Shown here one piece after another: positions 17,896 through 25,191 of a stretch of 64,000 bases of DNA. The notes under the pieces are model-generated. The model saw only the letters and a list, made by a program, of their open reading frames with translations, ran no database searches and was not told the DNA's origin. The stretch covers positions 1-64,000 of the forward strand of contig CAKTMC010000011.1 in NCBI GenBank assembly GCA_934573735.1, in the 5' to 3' direction. Numbering within the stretch: position 1 is the stretch's first letter; every line of letters starts with the position of its first letter. Origin of the DNA: an uncultured Oscillospiraceae bacterium (lineage in GTDB: Bacteria; Bacillota; Clostridia; Oscillospirales; Oscillospiraceae). The position numbers and the translations under genes are program-made.

Positions 17896-19784
17896 AAGCC
17901 CTTTATGATTACGGAATTCGCAATAATTTGACAATTCCGCCCGGATTTATTCGGAAAAATATCCGCGCATATATCTGCCTCTCCGATAGCGGCGGCTTTT
18001 TGGGCATTGAGCTTTGCGGCAAAGATGAGGAACAGATTTGCCCCGATATCGGTTCAAAGGCAAACGGAAAGGACAAATGTAACCCGCTGGCCGAAAAGCT
18101 ATCGGTAGTTCTCGGAGACGATGGGAAAAAGCCGGAATATTTCCGCGAGCTTCTGCGCGAGGGCAGCAACTGTGCCCCATGCCTGCGCATATGTCTGAAT
18201 GCCTTGGAGGACAAGGAGCTTTTTACTCAAATTGTCCGTGAAGCGCAGCTTCGTAAGCTAAGCGCCGGCGATCGTATAAGCTTTCGCGTGGATGACACTC
18301 CGATCGTTGCCGATGCGCAGGTAAAGCAGTGGTGGACGGAATACCGAAAAAAGCTCAGCGATGCTTCTGCCGTATCCGGCGAACGCTGCCTAATAACGGG
18401 GCAGCCTACTACGCCCTTGGCGACCTTGCCGGTAATAAACGGCTTGAAGGTCGTGGGCGGTCATTCACGAGGTGAGGCGCTGTTTTGCTTTGATAAGGCA
18501 GCTTTTTGCTCCTATGGGCTCAAGCAGTCCGCCAATGCCCCGGTATCCGAGGAGGCGTTCGCGGTCGTCAAGGAGGCCATGAACGATTTGCTTGACGGTG
18601 CGCCCGCCATGTACGCGAGGGACAAGGAGCGCGAATTTAACCCTGTCGCTCCGATTTATGCCGGCATGAAGTTTCTTCACTGGTATGATTTTTCGCTCAA
18701 TCCCGATGAGGACCCGCTGCTGCAAGGACTTCAAAAAGGCGCCGATGAGGACGAGGACGAGGATGAGGAGGCGCCGAGCACGGAGGAGCTTGAGGATGAG
18801 GCGCGGCAATATCTTCTCGAAAAGAGAGAGGATGCGGATGCTTTGCTCGACTCCGTTAAATCCGGCAGAGCACCGAAGAAGCTTCGCGGTGAGTATCATA
18901 TTCTTCTGATTTCCGGCAATAACGGGCGCGCCATGGTTCGCCGCTATGAGCACGGGAGCTATGAGAGGCTCCAGGAAAATCTCAGGCTATGGACGGAGGA
19001 TATAAAGCTTCAGGACAGTCTGGGCACAGGCCGCGTTCGCCCTGCAAGGCTCAACACACGTCTGACACGTCTTGTCAAGTATCAAAACAGCTCCGGTCTA
19101 AAGATATTTGAGCAGATGAAAAATGAGCTTGCCGGTCTTACGCCAGCCATTCTTATGGCAATTATCAACGCAGCTCCCTTGCCGGACAGCGTGGCGGTGT
19201 GCGCACTGGCATACATCCGTTCCCGAATGCTTTCGTCCGGGGACGGGGACAAGAAGCCGATGCTGCCGGATGCCATTGCCTGCCAGTGGCTTAAGGTCTG
19301 GCTTATTCGTAAACGAAGAATGAAAAATGAGGAGGGAATGCTAATGGAGTATTATGATTGCAATTTCCCCAATGCAGCCTATCACTGCGGCGCTTGGCTT
19401 GCGGTATATGCCAATTTGCAGAGAGCTGCCATGGGTGAGGTCAACGCCACTTTGGTTCAGCGCTTTTACGCCTCCGCCAGCCGCACCCCGGCGCTGGTGT
19501 TCGGTACGCTCGAGAGAATGGGCGAGATATATCTGGATGAGCTGCGTAAGAATAAAAAAGGGCTTGACAAGAAATACGAGGAAAGGCTCAATTCCGTCTG
19601 CGCCTACTTCGGCAGCGACCCGGAGCATCGCCTTCCCGCTATCTTGAATTTGGAGGGGCAAAGCTATTTTGCACTGGGCTATCGACAGATGTGTACGCAG
19701 ATAACGGCTGAAATAAATCAGAAGGCTGCGGATAATGCGAACAAGGAGAAAGGTGGAAAAAATGGCAATCAGGAATCGTTATGA
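17889..19784 (+). CDS. cas8c: Cas8c (Csd1), type I-C large subunit
   Basis: This 631-residue large subunit recognises the PAM in the type I-C complex. It begins 'MLKALYDYGIRNNLTIPPGF', typical for Csd1. It contains 'GERCLITGQPTTPLATLPVINGLKVVGG' around residues 165-190, a family hallmark, and 'LLISGNNGRAMVRRYEHGSYERLQENL' around 340. An acidic low-complexity insert (DEDEDEDEE) sits near residues 290-300. The start overlaps cas5c and the end overlaps cas7c by 23 bp, so the three are translationally coupled. Confidence 0.96.
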   Translation: MLKALYDYGIRNNLTIPPGFIRKNIRAYICLSDSGGFLGIELCGKDEEQICPDIGSKANGKDKCNPLAEKLSVVLGDDGKKPEYFRELLREGSNCAPCLRICLNALEDKELFTQIVREAQLRKLSAGDRISFRVDDTPIVADAQVKQWWTEYRKKLSDASAVSGERCLITGQPTTPLATLPVINGLKVVGGHSRGEALFCFDKAAFCSYGLKQSANAPVSEEAFAVVKEAMNDLLDGAPAMYARDKEREFNPVAPIYAGMKFLHWYDFSLNPDEDPLLQGLQKGADEDEDEDEEAPSTEELEDEARQYLLEKREDADALLDSVKSGRAPKKLRGEYHILLISGNNGRAMVRRYEHGSYERLQENLRLWTEDIKLQDSLGTGRVRPARLNTRLTRLVKYQNSSGLKIFEQMKNELAGLTPAILMAIINAAPLPDSVAVCALAYIRSRMLSSGDGDKKPMLPDAIACQWLKVWLIRKRRMKNEEGMLMEYYDCNFPNAAYHCGAWLAVYANLQRAAMGEVNATLVQRFYASASRTPALVFGTLERMGEIYLDELRKNKKGLDKKYEERLNSVCAYFGSDPEHRLPAILNLEGQSYFALGYRQMCTQITAEINQKAADNANKEKGGKNGNQESL

Positions 19785-20766
19785 ATTTGTTTACTATGTA
19801 GCTTGCACAAACGCAAACCCCAACGGCGACCCGGACATGGGCAACACCCCGCGTCTTGACCCGGAAACCATGCAGGGCTATATCACCGACGTTGCGACAA
19901 AGCGGCGAATTCGCAACTACATACAGACTGCCTTTGACGGACAGCCGGGCATGAATATTATCATCCAGCAGAGCACGAATATTAACCGCCATATTGCCGA
20001 GGCGCGGCGTGAAGCCGGAGTCGAGGGAGAAAACGCGAAAAACAAAAACGCGATATACGCCGCCAGAAAAAAGGCCTGCGAGATGTTTTATGACGTGCGC
20101 ACCTTCGGCGCCGTGATGTCCACCGGTCCAAATGCCGGTCAGGTGCGCGGACCCGTGCAGATCACCTTCGGCAAAAGCCTTGACCCGGTGCTCCCGCTCG
20201 ACATTTCAATCACGAGAGTAGCAAAAACCAAGGAAGAAAAAGGTAATAGTTTAGAAGATTATATACTGGCCGAGGAGAATGCAGACGAGGATTCTCTGCG
20301 CACAATGGGGCGCAAGCAGCTTATCCCCTTTGGGCTCTACGAGGTGCGCGGCTTTATCAGCGCAAATCTTGCGGCCGAGACTGGCTTTGACGAAGCGGAT
20401 CTGAGCGCTCTCTTCGAGGCGATAATGAATATGTATGAGCATGACCGCAGCGCCAGCAAGGGCGAGATGGATATAGTCTCTCCGCTGATAATCTTTAAGC
20501 ACGTCGGCACCGACACTGACGAGCCACAGCGCCTTCGTCAGGCAAAGCTCGGCTGTGCGCCCGCCCATCGGCTTTTTGAGCTGGTGCAGGTGCAGAAGAA
20601 GCCGGAGGTGGCCGTAGCCAGAAGCTATCGGGACTACAGCGCAAGCATTGCCATGAATAAACTCCCCGCCGGCGTGGAAATCGGCTTTAAGCGTGATGCA
20701 TTCAGCCCCATCGTCTGGAATAACTTGCCGGAGGATGAGGACTGGTTCACAGAAAGCAATGGATGA
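19762..20766 (+). CDS. cas7c: Cas7c (Csd2), crRNA-binding backbone subunit
   Basis: This 334-residue backbone protein polymerises along the crRNA. The start 'MAIRNRYEFVYYVACTNANPNGDPDMGNTPRLD' is the standard Csd2 N-terminus. The ATG at 19762 has AAGGTGG upstream, and a longer in-frame extension inside cas8c lacks support. Later signatures include 'RTFGAVMSTGPNAGQVRGPVQITFGKS' (about 115-140) and 'GLYEVRGFISANLA'. It overlaps cas4 by 8 bp. Confidence 0.96.
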   Translation: MAIRNRYEFVYYVACTNANPNGDPDMGNTPRLDPETMQGYITDVATKRRIRNYIQTAFDGQPGMNIIIQQSTNINRHIAEARREAGVEGENAKNKNAIYAARKKACEMFYDVRTFGAVMSTGPNAGQVRGPVQITFGKSLDPVLPLDISITRVAKTKEEKGNSLEDYILAEENADEDSLRTMGRKQLIPFGLYEVRGFISANLAAETGFDEADLSALFEAIMNMYEHDRSASKGEMDIVSPLIIFKHVGTDTDEPQRLRQAKLGCAPAHRLFELVQVQKKPEVAVARSYRDYSASIAMNKLPAGVEIGFKRDAFSPIVWNNLPEDEDWFTESNG

Positions 20767-21430
20767 GCGGGAATATCTTCCCCTTTCATGGCTGTCGCAG
20801 ATGGCATACTGCCCGCGGCGGGCAGGACTGCTGCTCAATGAGCGCCTATGGGCGGAAAACTCCGACACTGCCAAGGGGCGGGCGGAGCATACACGGGTAC
20901 ACACTCAGCGCGTCGAGAAGCGTGGAAATACGGTAAAGCTCTATGAATTTACGGTATTCTCCGACCGACTTTCGCTGCTCGGCAAATGCGACTGCGTAGA
21001 GGCAAAGCGGGATGATTCCGGCTGCCGAATTCCGGCGGTGGATTTTCCTGTTCGCCTCTATCCCGTAGAGTACAAGCACGGCTCCGTTCGTGAGGAGGCG
21101 GAATATCAGATACAGCTTTGCGCGCAGGCAATGTGCATGGAGGAAATGTTTCATACCTCCATACCGGTTGGAGCACTGTATTTCATCTCGTCACACCGAA
21201 GATTGGAGGTTTCGCTCGATGCGCCGCTTCGCGCCAGAACGGAGGCTCTGGCAAAGGAGCTGCATCGAATTCGTGATGAGCTCAACGTTCCGCCTGCCGA
21301 CTACTCAGCAAAATGCCGCCGCTGCTCGCTCAATGAGCTGTGTATGCCAAAGGTGAAGCTTTCGGCGCAAGGCTATCTGCGTCAACTGCGTCAGGAGGCG
21401 GCAGGTGAAATTGAGGAGGATTCAGAATGA
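20759..21430 (+). CDS. cas4: Cas4, adaptation exonuclease
   Basis: This 223-residue RecB-like nuclease trims and orients prespacers with Cas1-Cas2. Iron-sulfur cysteines are visible: one in 'MAYCPRRAGLLL' near residue 20, and three in 'CRRCSLNELCMP' near the C-terminus. Nuclease motifs are 'PVEYKHGS' (catalytic Lys) and 'YQIQLCAQAMCMEE' (QhxxY-like helix). The start at 20759 overlaps the cas7c end. The stop overlaps the cas1 ATG (ATGA). Confidence 0.94.
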   Translation: MDEREYLPLSWLSQMAYCPRRAGLLLNERLWAENSDTAKGRAEHTRVHTQRVEKRGNTVKLYEFTVFSDRLSLLGKCDCVEAKRDDSGCRIPAVDFPVRLYPVEYKHGSVREEAEYQIQLCAQAMCMEEMFHTSIPVGALYFISSHRRLEVSLDAPLRARTEALAKELHRIRDELNVPPADYSAKCRRCSLNELCMPKVKLSAQGYLRQLRQEAAGEIEEDSE

Positions 21431-22455
21431 AAAAGCTGCTCAGCACCCTCTATGTACTAACTCCCGACAGCTATCTCTTTTGCCGCAACGAAAATATCTG
21501 CGTCAAAATCGGCGATGCGGAAAAGCTGTGCATCCCGGCGCTGAATATTGACTCCATTATATGCTTCGGGAAAATGACGGTTTCAACGCCGCTTCTCGAG
21601 TTTTGCGGCAGTCATGGGATAAGTCTGAGCTTCATCCGTGAAAACGGACATTTTATGGGCAGACTTCAAGGTCCAGTTAGCGGGAATGTCCTTCTACGCA
21701 AGCGGCAGTATGCCTGCATGGACGACGCTGACTTTACACTGAGAACAGTGCAGTCCATATTGCTAGCCAAGCTGCGCAACAGTAAGCTTGTTCTCATGCG
21801 CGCCGCACGCTCTGAGCGCGTTGGTGATTTTAAGGATGAGCTTGAGCTCGGCATTCAGCTTTTGAGCGATGCCGTAGATAATTTGCTGGAATGTGACAGC
21901 ATTGAGTCAATGCGCGGCATTGAAGGCGCTGCTGCAAACGCCTATTTTGCCCGCTTTGACTGTATGCTTGCGGGAAATCCGGGCGGCTTCAGCTTCGATA
22001 CCAGAAGCCGCCGTCCGCCAAAAAATGAGGTCAACGCCGCGCTGTCATTCTCCTATATGCTGCTCACAAGTCAAATGCAGTCTGCCATGGAAAGCGTGGG
22101 CATTGACCCGGCTGCGGGATATCTGCATACACTCCGACCGGGGCGCGCCTCCTTTGCGCTGGATTTAATCGAGGAGCTGCGCGCGCCGCTGTGTGATCGC
22201 TTTGTCTTGTCGCTCTTTAACAAGGGGCAGCTTGCGCAGGCTGATTTTGACCGGGATGAGGAGGCGGTAACTTTGAATGAGCATGGGCGCAGAGTGCTGC
22301 TTTCCGCATGGGAAAAACGCAAGCAGGAACAGATAATGCATCCCTTTTTGAAGGAGAAAATTCCGATTGGCTTGATACCCTATGCACAGGCAATGCTGTT
22401 TGCCCGCGTGCTTCGAGGAGATTTGGATGACTATCCGCCTTTTGTTTGGAGGTGA
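21427..22455 (+). CDS. cas1: Cas1 integrase (type I-C)
   Basis: This 342-residue spacer integrase has the metal-binding catalytic residues in place: Glu in 'SMRGIEGAAANAYF' near 163, His in 'AGYLHTLRPGRASFALDLIEELR' near 232, and Asp/Glu in the same helix. It starts 'MKKLLSTLYVLTPDSYLFCRNENICVKIGD', usual for the subtype I-C clade. Nothing suggests truncation. Confidence 0.96.
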   Translation: MKKLLSTLYVLTPDSYLFCRNENICVKIGDAEKLCIPALNIDSIICFGKMTVSTPLLEFCGSHGISLSFIRENGHFMGRLQGPVSGNVLLRKRQYACMDDADFTLRTVQSILLAKLRNSKLVLMRAARSERVGDFKDELELGIQLLSDAVDNLLECDSIESMRGIEGAAANAYFARFDCMLAGNPGGFSFDTRSRRPPKNEVNAALSFSYMLLTSQMQSAMESVGIDPAAGYLHTLRPGRASFALDLIEELRAPLCDRFVLSLFNKGQLAQADFDRDEEAVTLNEHGRRVLLSAWEKRKQEQIMHPFLKEKIPIGLIPYAQAMLFARVLRGDLDDYPPFVWR

Positions 22456-22461
22456 GCGGAA

Positions 22462-22752
22462 ATGATGCTTGTCTTAGCGTATGATGTGGACACCACAAGC
22501 AGTGCCGGAGCACAGCGTCTGCGCAAGGTTGCAAAGCTATGCGAACGCTATGGCTGTCGTGTACAAAACTCCGTGTTTGAGCTTTTATTGGATCCTGCGC
22601 AGCTTGTGGCGTTAAAATCCGGGCTTGAGAATATCATCTGTAAGGACAGCGATTCAGTCCGCATCTATCGTCTGGGAAACAGCTACCGAAACCGAATTGA
22701 AGTGATAGGCCGCACCGGTCTGATAGAGACCGGAGAGCCACTGCTTCTTTGA
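22462..22752 (+). CDS. cas2: Cas2, structural partner of Cas1
   Basis: This 96-residue ferredoxin-fold protein begins 'MMLVLAYDVDTTSSAGAQRLRKVAKLCERYGCRVQNSVFEL', the canonical Cas2 beta-alpha-beta pattern. GGAGGTG is 8 nt before the ATG. It is the last gene of the cas operon and is followed at once by a strong terminator. Confidence 0.96.
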   Translation: MMLVLAYDVDTTSSAGAQRLRKVAKLCERYGCRVQNSVFELLLDPAQLVALKSGLENIICKDSDSVRIYRLGNSYRNRIEVIGRTGLIETGEPLLL

Positions 22753-22758
22753 AATGAG

Positions 22759-22812
22759 GCTGCGCCAATCGCCGCCACACATATTTTACCGGGAGATCGG
22801 CGCAGCTTTTTT
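22759..22812 (+). terminator. Intrinsic terminator of the cas operon
   Basis: GCTGCGCCAATC (22759-22770) pairs with GATCGGCGCAGC (22795-22806) with one mismatch, followed by TTTTTT. It separates the cas operon from the CRISPR array transcript. A second hairpin at 22845-22876 (GCCTC and CTGCGT arms) is followed by GTCTTTTG and could back it up. Confidence 0.85.
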
Positions 22813-22881
22813 GAGGATTTTGTTCCAAAATCCGGATAAAAATAGCCTCGCCTGCGTATATAACGCAGTATGAGGCGTCTT

Positions 22882-22910
22882 TTGCAGCGAAAGTGCATAA
22901 GCAGCATAAT
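22882..22910 (+). promoter_or_regulatory. CRISPR leader promoter
   Basis: TTGCAG and CATAAT are 17 bp apart, placing the start site about 15 nt before the first repeat. It lies in the AT-rich leader between the cas terminator and the array, the expected position for the pre-crRNA promoter. Confidence 0.55.
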
Positions 22911-22931
22911 AAGATTTTGTGCATTTTTGCT

Positions 22932-24143
22932 GTCACCCCCCACGCGGGGGTGCGAATTGAAATAACCATCAATAGTGGGAATGCGGCGAAAAGCGGTCAC
23001 CCCCCACGCGGGGGTGCGAATTGAAATAGTAGACCAATCAAGAACGCAACGGGGGAAAAGAGGTCACCCCCCACGCGGGGGTGCGAATTGAAATGCTCCA
23101 ACAACGCGAGAGCGCATCAGAAGAACAGGTCACCCCCCACGCGGGGGTGCGAATTGAAATAGGGACGGGCAGCAGTTCATGCAGTTTCGGACAAGTCACC
23201 CCCCACGCGGGGGTGCGAATTGAAATACGGTACGATATCCAAAATTTGACTCACAATCTTGTCACCCCCCACGCGGGGGTGCGAATTGAAATAAGATAAG
23301 GCTTATCAAGGGACTTAATAAGCGTGTCACCCCCCACGCGGGGGTGCGAATTGAAATAGGATAAACAACATCAGCAGGATCAAAGCACCGGCAGTCACCC
23401 CCCACGCGGGGGTGCGAATTGAAATAGCAATCAGATATTGCTTGATGTTTACATTCAGGTCACCCCCCACGCGGGGGTGCGAATTGAAATGAACTGCGAA
23501 CGCTTAAAATCTACATCGGAAGGAGTCACCCCCCACGCGGGGGTGCGAATTGAAATAATGTCCATAATCTCACCTATCGTGCGTTCGCGTCACCCCCCAC
23601 GCGGGGGTGCGAATTGAAATATGTGGCAGTCGTGGCAGAGCAGCACCCAGAACCGTCACCCCCCACGCGGGGGTGCGAATTGAAATACTCCTCGTCCCCC
23701 CTTGCCCAGTCCTGAGCCATGTCACCCCCCACGCGGGGGTGCGAATTGAAATAAGCTGCAGGGGATTATGCCCTGCGGCTGCTTTGTCACCCCCTACGCG
23801 GGGGTGTGAATTGAAATCGGTAACAGGATTGAAAACTCTTACCGTGCGTTGTCACCCCCTACGCGGGGGTGTGAATTGAAATATTCTGTCACCCCGCTTA
23901 TAAGCGCTTCAATTGCGTCACCCCCTACGCGGGGGTGTGAATTGAAATTATTTTAGTCTGCCTCATCAGTACCGGTAGACGTCACCCCCTACGCGGGGGT
24001 GTGAATTGAAATAAACTGAGAGCGCTGAAAATCAACATCAGCAGGAGGTCACCCCCTACGCGGGGGTGCGAATTGAAATAGTTAGCCCCTATACAACAAA
24101 AGAATATAGGGTGTCCCCCATTCAGGGGTGACAGATTTGAAAT
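22932..24143 (+). CRISPR. Type I-C CRISPR array, 18 full repeats plus one degenerate terminal repeat
   Basis: The repeat is 32 bp. It starts GTCACCCCCC, has a central ACGCGGGGGTG forming a hairpin with the C-run, and ends GCGAATTGAAAT. Repeat starts are 22932, 22996, 23063, 23129, 23195, 23261, 23326, 23394, 23459, 23525, 23589, 23655, 23721, 23786, 23851, 23917, 23981 and 24048. Repeats 1-13 are identical. Repeats 14-17 have CCCCCT and GTGTG. Repeat 18 has only the first change. A decayed 31-bp copy at 24113-24143 closes the array. The eighteen spacers are 32-36 bp long. Transcription runs left to right, as shown by leader position, ATTGAAAT polarity and decay at the right end. Confidence 0.97.
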
Positions 24144-24225
24144 TGCACGCACACCGCCCGTGTATCCTGTAAAAAGCGTCACCATTGCGCCTATGTGCAG
24201 TCCAAGCGTTCCTACAGGATGTGTC

Positions 24226-24270
24226 AAAAACTCCGGCAGGTTGATTTTTTTGCCACCTGCCGGAGTTTTT
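24226..24270. terminator. Bidirectional intrinsic terminator after the CRISPR array
   Basis: A perfect 16-bp stem (AAAAACTCCGGCAGGT and its complement) carries A5 on the left and T5 on the right edge. It can end both the array transcript and the leftward isochorismatase transcript. Confidence 0.85.
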
Positions 24271-24312
24271 AATTGCGTTTATAATATTTTGCTATTATTA
24301 TTTTTTGCATGA

Positions 24313-24894
24313 TTATTCGCCGAGACGGGATTTCAGATCCTCAAGGGTCAAAATCTCCGCGCCGATGCGCGCCATATCCTCAAGATTTGCCCGCTGTACG
24401 TTGGAATTCACGGAGGAGGTGCAGTCTGAAAGCACTATCACGTCATAATCAAGCGAGAGCGCGTCATAGCAGCTTGTGCGGATGCAGTTCGGCGTTGTCG
24501 TCCCAGCGAGAATGACCGTATCTACGCCGAGTCTGCGTAGAATGAGATCAAGCTCCGTATGGAAAAAGGCCGAGAAGCGGGGCTTAACGATGAAATAATC
24601 GCTCGGCGCGGTGCTGAACTCCTCGGGAAATGCGTCGGAAAGCTCCGTGCTGCACTCCTCGGACAGAGGCTTCCCGCCGCGCAGCCATAGCTCACGGCGG
24701 CATTTTTCCACGTCACTGCCGTCGGCACGGTAATGCCGCGTAGCAAAAACGATGGCAGCTCCGACCTTGCGGCAGAGGCTCAGCGCCGCGGCGCAGGCGG
24801 GAAGCGTCGCAGCCGCGTCCGGGATGCATAGTGGCGATGCGGAATCTATGAAGCCACGCTGCATATCTATCATAATAAGAGCATATTTACTCAT
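24313..24894 (-). CDS. Isochorismatase-like cysteine hydrolase
   Basis: This 193-residue cytosolic hydrolase of the isochorismatase/nicotinamidase fold has the catalytic triad visible: Asp in 'LIMIDMQRGFID' near residue 9, Lys in 'FIVKPRFSAFFHTELD' near 107, and Cys in 'TTTPNCIRTSCYDA' near 145. The cis-peptide region 'ILAGTTTPNC' is also typical. The substrate (nicotinamide, isochorismate, biuret or another amide) cannot be assigned. It is monocistronic, between two terminators or gaps. Confidence 0.9.
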   Translation of the reverse strand: MSKYALIMIDMQRGFIDSASPLCIPDAAATLPACAAALSLCRKVGAAIVFATRHYRADGSDVEKCRRELWLRGGKPLSEECSTELSDAFPEEFSTAPSDYFIVKPRFSAFFHTELDLILRRLGVDTVILAGTTTPNCIRTSCYDALSLDYDVIVLSDCTSSVNSNVQRANLEDMARIGAEILTLEDLKSRLGE

Positions 24895-25191
24895 TCTATC
24901 CTCCGTTATTTATTATAATTTCAATATAACTACTATAAGCGCCGAGTGAGCAAAAGTCAAATATGATATAGCGCCGCTTGTTCACGACATGATATTACGC
25001 GCCGAATTTACCGCAGGGCGCTCCCCTGCCCGCCATTCCGCCGCGATAATTATTATACACAGCCGCAAATATGTACAAATATACAAAATTTTCTTAGGAA
25101 AGTCGGAATTTTGCGTGACTTTTGCATTAACATGTGATATTCTTGACAGTGACGGAGCAGCAGGAATAAGCTCCAGTGAAAGGAGTAATAT
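24895..25191. other. AT-rich intergenic region upstream of the flavoprotein gene
   Basis: This 297-bp divergent region should hold the promoters of the isochorismatase-like gene (left) and the 910-residue oxidoreductase (right). A weak TTGCGT with TGATAT 18 bp away (about 25112-25141) is the best rightward candidate. I see no hairpin or coding frame. Confidence 0.4.

Noticed and set aside
23081..23879. Open frames across the CRISPR array with a repeated VTPHAGVRIEI motif
   Set aside because: They are translations of the 32-bp repeats plus spacers. They have no ribosome-binding sites, and the array fully explains them.
23883..23916. Spacer 15 as a hidden repeat because it contains GTCACCCC and CAATTG
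   Set aside because: Only the first eight bases match the repeat. The rest differs, and the spacing to the neighbouring repeats is normal for a spacer.
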